A stretch of 34,456 nucleotides of DNA from a virus: positions 1 to 34,456 of the IMG/VR virus record IMGVR_UViG_3300023216_001265; one strand, written 5' to 3'. Each line of letters starts with the position of its first letter. Position 1 is the stretch's first letter. A program made the position numbers and the translations under genes. Below are positions 22,219 to 30,011 of the stretch, one piece after another. The notes below the pieces were generated by a model, which saw only the letters and a program-made list of their open reading frames with translations, was not told the origin of the DNA and searched no databases.

Positions 22219-23811
22219 TTATTTGAAAAAACGAGACACCATCGCTACCGCCGTACCCACGATAGGTTGCCGCGCCCAGCGAGAGGCTTCTTGATTAGGG
22301 CGTAACCCCTTCATAAGCCCATCTTCGTCTACCAACATGAGCCAGGGTTCTCCCGTGAGGGTGGAATTGGGAAGACGAACCGGCTCCACGTAACCACCAC
22401 CGATGAGTTTCTGAACTTCACGCAACTTGAAATCTCTACTGTTAGCTGGATAAACCGGTTTAGCTTTACGACCGGGCACTAATAGAACCGCATCATGCTC
22501 ACCCATTAAGGTTTGTGAACTGATCCGTGCAGTTTTTAACAGGGCAGGCTTAGACGAAATGATTTCATTCAGAGCCGCCTCATAGAAATGCATGAGGTTT
22601 TTTGCACCTCCGGCAATAGCGCCACTAACAGGACGGAAATTTTCCACGTATTGGGGCGTGCCGTAGACTCCCGCTGACTCATCCACTACGTCGGCTTTGT
22701 AGCGAAAAGGAGCGATTTCAGCATCCCCCATATCCAACCACATACGCCCTGAAATGTTGTATATCCTCAGGCGATCAGGAGTGGTTTCAACTTTATCTAC
22801 ATTGACCTGGGCCTTGATCCGAACCATCTGGCGAATCTGAGCCATTCCCCCAGCGACCTTTACGGAGCCCTCATCCTCATCCTCATCTTCGATGTCGTGG
22901 GCGTATTCAGGTTCTTCGATGGGCGCTAGCCGACCTTTCTCAAGGTATTCAGCAACCTGCTTTTCCTCATCCCCGCGAAGAGGGGGGGTCATGGAACCCT
23001 GGCCGCCCTGCTCGCTTTCTTGATAATGACCCGGTTGCCAGTTTTCATTGTCATCGGTCACCTCACCGGGAACCCATACGGCTTTCTTCGTGTGGAGTAA
23101 CGCAACCCGAGAAGCGGAAGCATACCGACCATCAGGGTCATTTAATTCCATCTCAAGCTCCCGATATTCATTAATGGCTTTGGCAGCCTTCCGTGGGTCT
23201 GTGTACTTTTTCCGCTTGTCATCCCCAATGGTCAGCCAAACCCTACGTCCGTCCGTGTTGATGTCAGCCCAGAAGTCGATGTGCCACCCGGAAAACCGCT
23301 CCGAAAACCACAAATGGATGTGCGTAGCACTCGCCTCTGTTTCTGTAGATCGTTGGATGAGACCCCGCTCCACCTTGTCGTAAAACTCTTGGATGGGTTC
23401 TTGCTGTGAAGCAAAACGTCCCCTGGCCGCTCTGTCAGCAAGTCTCCGAACCTTGTTCTTGTTGGCTTTCCACATAGCCACTACCTTTTCGTGTTGGTCT
23501 TCGTGACCCCTCAGAGGCTTATCAAGCCCGAATTGAACCAAGTCATCTCCGGTAAGTTCACCGAAAGACGAGATAATGTCAGGCCCGTGTAGATCAGCAA
23601 CCCAATCGAAATACTGCTCGATTTCTCTGTCAGATATAGCAAAGCGCACCGCGATCTTGTGGGCTGATTTGAATTTGTGGTCGGGATTCATGCCCTTGTA
23701 CACACCCATGACGTAAGCGTAGTTACCGCCTTTCCCAGCCTTTTCAGCAATATCTTCGGCTTTCTTCCACTTCTTTTCATCAGCGGGGGTATCAATCACG
23801 TTGGATGGCAT
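22219..23811 (-). CDS. Multi-domain protein with DUF3846 C-terminus
   Basis: From ATG 23811 (GAGGAGAAG ahead) the product is 530 residues. The N-terminus ADEKKWKKAEDIAEKAGKGG with YAYVMGVYKGM is a short helical motif I have seen in other phage proteins. The centre has HIHLWFSERFSGWHIDFWAD, a helical region and an acidic stretch (EDEDEDEG). The C-terminus LREVQKLIGGGYVEPVRLPN, then WLMLVDEDGL and GTAVAMVS, follows the DUF3846 pattern. The function of DUF3846 is unknown. Residues 1-5 of the longer frame to 23826 are unlikely. It starts after a terminator. Confidence 0.65.
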   Translation of the reverse strand: MPSNVIDTPADEKKWKKAEDIAEKAGKGGNYAYVMGVYKGMNPDHKFKSAHKIAVRFAISDREIEQYFDWVADLHGPDIISSFGELTGDDLVQFGLDKPLRGHEDQHEKVVAMWKANKNKVRRLADRAARGRFASQQEPIQEFYDKVERGLIQRSTETEASATHIHLWFSERFSGWHIDFWADINTDGRRVWLTIGDDKRKKYTDPRKAAKAINEYRELEMELNDPDGRYASASRVALLHTKKAVWVPGEVTDDNENWQPGHYQESEQGGQGSMTPPLRGDEEKQVAEYLEKGRLAPIEEPEYAHDIEDEDEDEGSVKVAGGMAQIRQMVRIKAQVNVDKVETTPDRLRIYNISGRMWLDMGDAEIAPFRYKADVVDESAGVYGTPQYVENFRPVSGAIAGGAKNLMHFYEAALNEIISSKPALLKTARISSQTLMGEHDAVLLVPGRKAKPVYPANSRDFKLREVQKLIGGGYVEPVRLPNSTLTGEPWLMLVDEDGLMKGLRPNQEASRWARQPIVGTAVAMVSRFFK

Positions 23812-23838
23812 CGATCTTCTCCTCATCCCTGTGCCGTC

Positions 23839-23851
23839 ATAGTCCGACTAT
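23839..23851. promoter_or_regulatory. Dyad-symmetric site between terminator and gene start
   Basis: ATAGTC, one base, GACTAT: a perfect 6-bp palindrome around a central C, in the short space between the terminator and the ATG at 23811. It could be an operator for a regulator of the 22219 gene, or chance. Confidence 0.25.
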
Positions 23852-23862
23852 CGAAATGAAAA

Positions 23863-23891
23863 CACCCCCCGCCGTAGGACGGCGGGGGGTG
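23863..23891 (-). terminator. Rho-independent terminator of the small gene at 23942
   Basis: On the minus strand a perfect 13-bp GC-rich stem, CACCCCCCGCCGT pairing with ACGGCGGGGGGTG across a 3-base loop, is followed by TTTTC. It lies 50 bases after the stop of the 23942-24184 gene and 52 bases before the ATG of the next. It is the strongest terminator I can see in the window. Confidence 0.85.
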
Positions 23892-23941
23892 CAGGGTACT
23901 TGGGGGGAAAACCAGGGGAAGGTTACCCAAGTAGGAAGGGG

Positions 23942-24184
23942 CTAAGCAAACTTGTTCCCGGCCTTGTGCATCATGTTGCTGCCATTAGCAGGGGCGCAAC
24001 ACATATTGGGCTTGGTGTTACCCGCAGCAGCACCGCTGTAGGAGGCACTTCCATAAGAATAGGAACCATCCCGGTAGCCACCACTGTTGCTCACGTTACC
24101 GCCAATACGCTTACCGTGGGCGGGACGGAGAGTGTAGTTAGGAGGGGAAGGTTGGTATTCGCTGCTGGTGGATCGAGTGGGCAT
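23942..24184 (-). CDS. Small Gly/Ser/Tyr-rich protein with own terminator
   Basis: The 80-residue protein is low complexity: RDGSYSYGSASYSGAAAG and a C-terminal CCAPANGSNMMHKAG, with repeated Tyr-Ser-Gly. It has no known motif; the composition suggests a disordered or sticky protein. AGGAGA precedes ATG 24184. A strong terminator follows at 23863-23891, so this gene is expressed as its own short transcript or the last gene of a long one. It may be made in high amounts. Function unknown. Confidence 0.6.
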   Translation of the reverse strand: MPTRSTSSEYQPSPPNYTLRPAHGKRIGGNVSNSGGYRDGSYSYGSASYSGAAAGNTKPNMCCAPANGSNMMHKAGNKFA

Positions 24185-24210
24185 GGGATCTCCTGTGGGG
24201 CCTAAATGAA

Positions 24211-24222
24211 ACGACTCACTAT
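24211..24222 (+). promoter_or_regulatory. 12-base match to the T7 promoter core
   Basis: ACGACTCACTAT on the plus strand equals positions of the T7 consensus TAATACGACTCACTATAGG. The flanking bases do not match (AA before, GACC after). It faces into the 3' end of the exonuclease gene on the opposite strand. Probably chance; no other copy seen. Confidence 0.15.
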
Positions 24223-24225
24223 GAC

Positions 24226-24840
24226 CTAATAAATAGGCTTCATACCGAATCGTTCGCGTACCTCACGCCACTTCCTATCCGCCCGAATAGCAGCCCGTCG
24301 TCGCCAACCGCCCATAGACACCAGCATGTAGAATTTTCGCACATCCTTGGCATCTTGCATAGCAGTGTGAGCGTTCTCTCTCGACCACCCCAAAAAATCC
24401 CGAATCCGATCCAGAGACAATGACTCCAACCCCAACGGAGCCAAATGCTCGTAGGCCAATGTCATTGTGTCTACCTTGTGGTAAGGCAGGCGAGTAGAAC
24501 ACCCGGCTTTCTGAAGATTGGCTCTCAACATTCCCAAATCAAAATCTACATTGTGCCCCACCACAATGCTTCCTCTAAGGGTGCTGGTAATCAAACTTCC
24601 CACCTCAGACATAAGGGGAGCATTCTTCCAAGCCTTGGGGTTAGCCGCATAGCCATTGATTTCTAATGCTTTGGGGTCGGCATCTTCTATGCGTTCAGGT
24701 TGAATCTTGGTCTGATAATGCGCCAACCGGCCCTTAGCGTCTTGAAGAATGATGGCTATTTCAATTACTTCATGGCGGTCTGAATCCAACCCTGTGGTCT
24801 CAGTGTCGATAAAAGCAAGAGGGCGTTCCCCCAACGGCAC
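24226..24840 (-). CDS. DnaQ-like 3'-5' exonuclease (DEDDh)
   Basis: The product has the Exo I motif FIDTETTG (Asp12, Glu14), Exo II GHNVDFD (Asp99) and Exo III HTAMQDA (His158, Asp163), all in the DEDDh order, so it is likely active. Such enzymes proofread or trim DNA ends. I use GTG 24840, two bases after the previous stop (TAAAGTG), giving 204 residues; an earlier GTG at 24939 would add 33 residues but overlap the previous gene by 98 bases. It can serve repair or host DNA degradation as well as proofreading. No polymerase is in this window. Confidence 0.85.
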   Translation of the reverse strand: MPLGERPLAFIDTETTGLDSDRHEVIEIAIILQDAKGRLAHYQTKIQPERIEDADPKALEINGYAANPKAWKNAPLMSEVGSLITSTLRGSIVVGHNVDFDLGMLRANLQKAGCSTRLPYHKVDTMTLAYEHLAPLGLESLSLDRIRDFLGWSRENAHTAMQDAKDVRKFYMLVSMGGWRRRAAIRADRKWREVRERFGMKPIY

Positions 24841-24841
24841 T

Positions 24842-25054
24842 TTAGGAGCGGGCACCGCGAACCTCTGCCATACGATCTGCGACCTTTTCTGTATCTGTGG
24901 ATACTGTCTGCTGAGGCTCCTGTAAAACACAAAGGCCACACCAATAAACCAGAGGACCGTTCAAGGTCACCCACCGGACATGTTCATCGGTATTACATAA
25001 AGAACACCGTACCAAACGGTCACGCCAATCGATGTTGATGCAAATCTCAGTCAT
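24842..25054 (-). CDS. Small zinc-ribbon protein
   Basis: From ATG 25054 the product is 70 residues with two CxxC pairs: RCSLCNTDEH and WCGLCVL, forming a likely zinc ribbon. The sequence after the ribbon is helical. The longer frame to 25216 overlaps the basic protein gene and is rejected. GGAAAGG precedes the ATG. It lies directly before the exonuclease gene in transcription order. Small phage zinc ribbons often bind nucleic acid; unproven here. Confidence 0.6.
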   Translation of the reverse strand: MTEICINIDWRDRLVRCSLCNTDEHVRWVTLNGPLVYWCGLCVLQEPQQTVSTDTEKVADRMAEVRGARS

Positions 25055-25235
25055 GGGACACCTTTCCACGGCACTTTTTCCGAACCTCTTCTTTTTTACG
25101 GTCCTTCTGAACCGTAGCTCTACCGCGCCATTGAGCCAAATCCCCATTGGAGGCAAAGAAATGCTTACGGTCGAGCCCTGCTTGAGCCCGTGTGTGTGCC
25201 ATAATCTGCTGAACACGAGCGTTTTTCTTAGCCAT
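25047..25235 (-). CDS. Small basic protein
   Basis: From ATG 25235 the product is 62 residues, strongly basic at both ends (MAKKNARVQQIM, then ATVQKDRKKEEVRKKCRGK). GGGAGGAAG is a strong ribosome binding site ahead of it. The 3' end overlaps the next gene by 8 bases. Basic composition suggests nucleic-acid binding. No family recognised. Confidence 0.6.
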   Translation of the reverse strand: MAKKNARVQQIMAHTRAQAGLDRKHFFASNGDLAQWRGRATVQKDRKKEEVRKKCRGKVSHD

Positions 25236-25285
25236 GACTTCCTCCCTACTCACTCCATACGGGAAAAGGGAAGAATCGGAACCCG

Positions 25286-25567
25286 TTAAGAAAGAGCGGA
25301 GATCAAATCATCCTTCTTCATCTTGGAAAATCCTGAAACGCCCTTTTCCTTAGCCAACGCCCTTAATTCAGCCACTTTCATATCAGCGAAGTCAGACGAA
25401 GGGGGAGAAACACTTTCTTCAACCACCGGCTCTTCGGCCACGGGTTCTTCTATTTCAGGAAGGGGCACCTTCATTTTCTGGTGGGCCTTACTCAAGGTGG
25501 AGGAACGCCACACCCGCCCCTGTTGGGGGTAGCCTCGGACAACCTTCTTTGCGATTCGATGTTTCAT
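25286..25567 (-). CDS. Small protein with Rho_N/SAP-like C-terminus
   Basis: From ATG 25567 (AGGAGA ahead) the product is 93 residues. The N-terminus is basic (MKHRIAKKVVRGYPQQG); an acidic Glu/Pro/Val linker follows. The C-terminus MKVAELRALAKEKGVSGFSK with MKKDDLISAL is the helix-extended-helix of the Rho N-terminal/SAP-like DNA- or RNA-binding motif. A nucleic-acid binding role is likely. Confidence 0.65.
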   Translation of the reverse strand: MKHRIAKKVVRGYPQQGRVWRSSTLSKAHQKMKVPLPEIEEPVAEEPVVEESVSPPSSDFADMKVAELRALAKEKGVSGFSKMKKDDLISALS

Positions 25568-25575
25568 ATCTTCTC

Positions 25576-25788
25576 CTACCAATCTTTGATTTTACCCACA
25601 AGCGCCACACCCTGCGTTTGGGCGACGTTAAACGATGTAACTCTCATATCCCCGTTGCTTTGTATCACGCACACATCAGAAACCAATTTTCGCGGTTCGT
25701 CTGGAGTGGCGACATAGACCAAAACTACCCCGCCAACTTTACGTTGGATGACCGCACTCCCTTCGCCGGTAAATTTCGTTTTCATCAT
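25576..25788 (-). CDS. Small hypothetical protein
   Basis: The 70-residue product looks like a small beta-barrel: strands SAVIQRKVGGVVLVYVA and RKLVSDVCVIQSNGDM, RVTSFNVAQ. No motif. The start ATG at 25788 (or 25785) overlaps the stop of the upstream gene (ATGATGA). It ends nine bases before the next gene begins. No function can be given. Confidence 0.55.
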   Translation of the reverse strand: MMKTKFTGEGSAVIQRKVGGVVLVYVATPDEPRKLVSDVCVIQSNGDMRVTSFNVAQTQGVALVGKIKDW

Positions 25789-26315
25789 TTCTTTTCCATG
25801 TCATCAGACTCACGGATTAAATGGTGGAGGCCAAACTTACGAGCGATATCATTAGCGAGTGCTCGTGTGTGGGACACCAATAACTCTGCTTCGTAGTGGG
25901 TGCGAGGTGCCCCTAATTCAACCCCATCCCCTCCTTGGCGCAGATCCTCCAAGTCTTTGACCAGAGCATTAAAACCATACACATCTGACCCCCACACAGC
26001 CTCTACATAAGCGATGGGCTCGGTGTCCAAATCAGGTGCCCGCGTATCTCCAGCCATAGCCAAACGGATACGGTGTTCATCGAGATTCACAGTGGTTCCT
26101 TTGGGGTTAACCGGAACCAACTCAAAAAGTTGCGGGATTGATCGCAGGGCATCATGTAAAGAAGCAAACCGAGGAGCCCCAGCACTTACTAATTCCCCGT
26201 TGGATTTCATTACTTTCAAGCCAGCGGGTTGAAGAGGGGCCACAGTCCAGCCATGCCCATCCGTACCTTCATCCCCATCATCAAAGAAAAGCCGTATTCC
26301 TTCATTTTTGTTCAT
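25785..26315 (-). CDS. Hypothetical protein
   Basis: The 176-residue product has a strand-rich N-terminus with IRLFFDDGDEGTDGHGWTV and a helical C-terminus, HYEAELLVSHTRALANDIAR. No known domain. Start ATG at 26315. The gene is coupled by overlap to the next. It belongs to a run of small phage genes of unknown function. Confidence 0.6.
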   Translation of the reverse strand: MNKNEGIRLFFDDGDEGTDGHGWTVAPLQPAGLKVMKSNGELVSAGAPRFASLHDALRSIPQLFELVPVNPKGTTVNLDEHRIRLAMAGDTRAPDLDTEPIAYVEAVWGSDVYGFNALVKDLEDLRQGGDGVELGAPRTHYEAELLVSHTRALANDIARKFGLHHLIRESDDMEKK

Positions 26316-26352
26316 AGAAAATCACCACAGAAGTAAGGTTTATCCTACCCTC

Positions 26353-26793
26353 TCACCAATAAAGCGGGTCATTGGCTAAAAAGGATTCCGGGTTGTCCCT
26401 CCTTATCCAATTTCCCATTATTAATGCAGTACGCGCACAAGCCTCCCCCAATGTCTTTCCAGTTTCCCCTAAACGAGTAGGGGAGGACACACTGAGACCA
26501 GACAGCCCCGTCTGGGAACACACGCGCCAACCATCCCCCAACAAATTCAATAAATGGCCCCCTGTAAAGGGATCATCTAAGTCAGGAAACACCTTAATAG
26601 AACGCGGCCAATTTCCTTCCACTACGGGGCGGCGGCGGTAGTCTAAATACTGCACTTTCCCGCGCTGAAGCTCACTCACCGCGCTATTTTGCACCACCAC
26701 TCCCATTCCTATTTCCCAACGCCACCCTTCTAAATGGGTAGCCTTCTCTGCCATTTTCAATAACTCAAGCGATATCGGTATCTTCATCTTCAT
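26353..26793 (-). CDS. Hypothetical protein
   Basis: The 146-residue protein has MKMKIPISLELLKMAEKATH (helix), a middle with SIKVFPDLDDPFTGGHLLNLL and a C-terminal GKTLGEACARTALIMGNWIRR. The helix-rich ending and GDGWRV loop suggest an alpha/beta domain. No known family. Its start overlaps the 3' end of the AcrVA2-like gene by 29 bases. Confidence 0.55.
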   Translation of the reverse strand: MKMKIPISLELLKMAEKATHLEGWRWEIGMGVVVQNSAVSELQRGKVQYLDYRRRPVVEGNWPRSIKVFPDLDDPFTGGHLLNLLGDGWRVCSQTGLSGLSVSSPTRLGETGKTLGEACARTALIMGNWIRRDNPESFLANDPLYW

Positions 26794-28099
26794 TACTAAC
26801 CATGTAGGTGTGGGATTCCACCGGACAACCTACCCCTTTGTTGCGTTTGTACGGCTTCACCCAACGCCTTTTGGCTTCTAATTTTTGGGCCCGCGTATCG
26901 GCTTGGGTACGCGCTGCCTTAGCACGCACTTCTGCTTTGGCAACTTTTTGGATAGCCTGGGCAATTGCTTCAGCTTCAGAAGAATGGAGATTCACCGCAT
27001 TATGCTGCAATTCATCTACCTGTTCTTGGGCTGAAGCCACACTCTCTCGCGCTTCCATGATGCGCCGACGAATAGTATCTCTCCGGGGCCACCAATGCCC
27101 TCGCACCCAGGTTTCCCGTGAACGGGCTCGGGGGGTGGAAGATTGAGCCTCAAGGGTGTTGGAAAGATTCTTCCCCACCCAAATTACTTGATCGCGAGGG
27201 AGGGAAGCCAACTCCCGAGTCAAACGACGGCCTCGTCCTTTCTTGACGTTCTTGATGCGCCCAAGGGCCACTGCTACTTCCTGACGACGCTCGCGATTGG
27301 CTATCGACTCTTTGTCTTCCTCGGTTTCTGCTCCCTCGGAGTCCAAATAGAGGATGGCATTGAAGATGATTCGCAGTACGTCAATGACGTTGCGGAACAC
27401 TACTTTTTTAGCATCCCCTTCCGGCATCGTGACGACAAGATCAAGAGCCTTCCCAAGTTCAGTCAATCCTTCCAAAGAAGCATCGTTGTCTTTATTGCCA
27501 AACAAAGCGTGAAGATAAGACTCCAGATCGGCATGGCCTTCTTTACGCATTTGATTGAAATCGATAGTCAACCAAAAATTAGCGTCATCACCTTTCCCAT
27601 AAGACTTAGAGTTTTCGGTGCCCCACAGGTACACATTGATAGCGTCTACCTCTTGTTCTTTATTGAAGCTGAGGTGGTGAGAAATCCCACTGTTCGCCAC
27701 ATCCAATTTCCCCATGCGATGGCGACCTTCAATCCTGTGGAGAAAAACCCCTCCTACACGGTGCCAACCAGTACGGGTACCGCCCCAAATTACCTGCGAA
27801 CATTCCGGTAACGCCACATAAAGAGAGTTGTAGGGGAGTTGAAATTCCTCCGGTGCAATCTCGGCAAGAGAAGTAGCTGCTAAGGCATTTTGCATAGACG
27901 AAGGGACAATGAAAGTTTGCCGTCCTGCCAACTCATATTCATGCAAGTGCATGGTCAAGTAGAACATCGAAGTCATGAACCCAGCGGGGGTGTAAAACAT
28001 GGGCATCAATTGTTCTAAATTGGCCCGCCCATCCCGCAAAGCCTCTAAGATTTCTGCATGAAATTCATCACGCGGTAACTCTTGGGGTAACAATCGCAT
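26765..28099 (-). CDS. AcrVA2-like protein (putative)
   Basis: From ATG 28099 (GGAGAG ahead) the product is 444 residues. Several features recall AcrVA2, an anti-CRISPR that lowers Cas12a production by acting on its mRNA or nascent chain: a LPYNSLYVALPECSQV strand, a GVFLHRI segment, VIDVLRIIFNAILYLDSEG, an ending with WVRGHWWPRRD and a RRWVKPYKR motif. In AcrVA2 I recall IFLNLPDWCVYVD, RRGHWHGYW and a basic Trp-containing end in the same order. The C-terminal helical coil (about 330-410) is extra. This is a distant resemblance from memory, so it needs a profile search. The start at 28156 (GTG) is less likely. Confidence 0.45.
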   Translation of the reverse strand: MRLLPQELPRDEFHAEILEALRDGRANLEQLMPMFYTPAGFMTSMFYLTMHLHEYELAGRQTFIVPSSMQNALAATSLAEIAPEEFQLPYNSLYVALPECSQVIWGGTRTGWHRVGGVFLHRIEGRHRMGKLDVANSGISHHLSFNKEQEVDAINVYLWGTENSKSYGKGDDANFWLTIDFNQMRKEGHADLESYLHALFGNKDNDASLEGLTELGKALDLVVTMPEGDAKKVVFRNVIDVLRIIFNAILYLDSEGAETEEDKESIANRERRQEVAVALGRIKNVKKGRGRRLTRELASLPRDQVIWVGKNLSNTLEAQSSTPRARSRETWVRGHWWPRRDTIRRRIMEARESVASAQEQVDELQHNAVNLHSSEAEAIAQAIQKVAKAEVRAKAARTQADTRAQKLEAKRRWVKPYKRNKGVGCPVESHTYMVSNEDEDTDIA

Positions 28100-28181
28100 C
28101 AAGAAGCTCTCCGGCCCGACAGAACGCAGACACCACCCAAGCGAGCAGGGGTCCACTCACTCCTTACGGGAAAGGGGTGCT

Positions 28182-28664
28182 TCAGGAACCCCTTTCTACT
28201 TCTTTTACTACGACTTTCACCACGCCGACCTTGTGGATATGCGGAACCGGACACCCTTCTAAATCGGCAAAGGCTTTGGTGTTTTTCTTGAAAGCCGCGA
28301 CGGCGGATTCTTCCCATCCTGCAAGACCACAGGGCTCCCCATCTTTTAAGAGGGGGTCGAACCATGCACAAGGGGGGCACGCTGTAGAAGGCCATACCCT
28401 GTCTTGTTGGTTGAGAAGAGCCATACGTTCTTCCCGTTGTTCTTCTGACTCGCCTTCAGGAACCCAGCGTTCAACCTTACAACCACGTCGGGTAGCCACA
28501 TCCTCAATGACCCGCACTTCTTCCAGGGAGAGGACCAAATGAAAAACAGAGGTTCCCCCTCCATGCTCCACACAAGGATTTCTGGAAATCTCTAACCCAA
28601 ATGGACTGCCCCCACTGATCCGAAAGGTCCATAAAGATTGAGCGGTTTTCTTTAAAGCTCCCAT
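28182..28664 (-). CDS. Hypothetical Cys-containing protein
   Basis: From ATG 28664 the product is 160 residues. The C-terminal half has PSTACPPCAWFDPL, GEPCGLAGW and EGCPVPHIH, cysteines spaced as in a metal- or cluster-binding site. A Glu/Arg-rich segment (EGESEEQREERM) precedes it. No known domain. It overlaps the gene at 28652 by 13 bases. The longer frame to 28697 has no better start. Confidence 0.55.
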   Translation of the reverse strand: MGALKKTAQSLWTFRISGGSPFGLEISRNPCVEHGGGTSVFHLVLSLEEVRVIEDVATRRGCKVERWVPEGESEEQREERMALLNQQDRVWPSTACPPCAWFDPLLKDGEPCGLAGWEESAVAAFKKNTKAFADLEGCPVPHIHKVGVVKVVVKEVERGS

Positions 28665-28984
28665 GGTTGTAACTCCGTGTGGCACGTTTCCCGCCACTGG
28701 CGAATACCTACCATGTCTTTTTCCCCCATTCCTTTACCACCGCAACACAGAACCAGATCAAACTCATAGTTGGAGAGGGGATCGTCTAAATAAGAAACCA
28801 CGGTAACACGCCGACCTTGTGGGGTGCGCCAACTCCTACCCGTCCCCACACTCCCTGAAGGCAATGAAACAGCCACAAAATACCGGGCTCTCTCCACATC
28901 GAAAGGAGGCACCAACACCACCAATGGTTGGAGGGAATACCGATGGGTATGAATAGCCCATCCAATACAGTTTCCCAATTGCAT
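28652..28984 (-). CDS. Hypothetical protein
   Basis: From ATG 28984 the product is 110 residues, with MQLGNCIGWAIHTHRYSLQP, strands LVVLVPPFDVERARYFVAVS and a C-terminal helix. I recognise no domain. It lies 7 bases after the 28992 gene. The longer frame to 29023 overlaps that gene and is rejected. Confidence 0.5.
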   Translation of the reverse strand: MQLGNCIGWAIHTHRYSLQPLVVLVPPFDVERARYFVAVSLPSGSVGTGRSWRTPQGRRVTVVSYLDDPLSNYEFDLVLCCGGKGMGEKDMVGIRQWRETCHTELQPWEL

Positions 28985-28991
28985 ACGACCC

Positions 28992-30011
28992 CTATTTAGA
29001 AGCCACCCGCGCCGTCCATCCAAACCGCCTATTTGCGATACCGTTAAAAGGCACCACTTCCAATACAGGGTGTTTAAGGTTCAACACCTTTTCGTACAGA
29101 TCGGAAAACATAGACTCGATGGCAGACTCCACGGGAGAAAAACCTTCGTTGATTTCTTCGGCTCCCAGAAGAGTTACCGTCCACGTAGAAGAAATACCCC
29201 CCTTTTTAGGAAGGGTGCCTTCTTCCAAGCTCACCCCAGCGGCCTCAAACCGGTGTTTCAACCCTTCTTGCAGACCATACGAAAGAGAACGGCGACCTTG
29301 AGTGGTGGCAACAGCTTTGTAGGCGTACTCTCGTTGTTTCTCAGCGGGGAGCGTAGCCAACTCTCCAGTGGTTGGGACTTCTATTGAACGTAAAGCGGGA
29401 AGCTGTCCAGCCTCGTATCCAGTAGCCCCCAAAGGAGGAGCCGGGAGATTCGTCGTCGCTTTCTTCAAAGCAGTGCTGCTTTCTTTATGGGCTGCCTCCA
29501 ACAAAGCTACACACTTGGTCCCGTGATCCTCAATCGCAAAGCGCATCTCTTCTAAAACCTCGGCAGATGCTTTTTCCAGCATCGCTCCCACCATAATGGG
29601 ATCACGGGCCGTAGTGAGGACGGGAACCGCTGGGGAAGCTCCTTCCGGCAACAAGCCACTACGCAATTCCGGCACATCTCCGTCAAGAAAGGCCCTTTCC
29701 GCGACCGCTGCCGAATAAATTGGGTTGAGGGTTTTTCCTCCCGTGGAGGTGTCCATGATGAGCGGGCGATCAACACTGTGATCTTCGTGCTCTACTCCCA
29801 CCGCAACGGCCAAAGCCTGAGATGCCGAGGCTAGGGTTTCTACTTCGCCTGCATGAGCCATTAGTTTAAACAACTCTGCCACAGCCTCTTCGGGAGTGGT
29901 TTCCCCTTTCGCTGCCTTTTCCAGAATCTTTCCGGTTCCAGGCACGGAGTCCAATAAATCTGTAACCCCCCGTAAAATCTCGACGGGATCATTGGGATCA
30001 CTGCTACTCAT
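28992..30011 (-). CDS. Hypothetical protein
   Basis: The 339-residue protein is mostly helical with Ala/Glu/Leu-rich segments (KAAKGETTPEEAVAEL, VLEEMRFAIEDHGTK) and a C-terminal beta-rich part with STWTVTLLGAEEINEGF. No motif recognised. Its start overlaps the SWIM gene stop by ATGA, and the gene is followed closely by 28652. It may act with the SWIM protein; unproven. Confidence 0.6.
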   Translation of the reverse strand: MSSSDPNDPVEILRGVTDLLDSVPGTGKILEKAAKGETTPEEAVAELFKLMAHAGEVETLASASQALAVAVGVEHEDHSVDRPLIMDTSTGGKTLNPIYSAAVAERAFLDGDVPELRSGLLPEGASPAVPVLTTARDPIMVGAMLEKASAEVLEEMRFAIEDHGTKCVALLEAAHKESSTALKKATTNLPAPPLGATGYEAGQLPALRSIEVPTTGELATLPAEKQREYAYKAVATTQGRRSLSYGLQEGLKHRFEAAGVSLEEGTLPKKGGISSTWTVTLLGAEEINEGFSPVESAIESMFSDLYEKVLNLKHPVLEVVPFNGIANRRFGWTARVASK

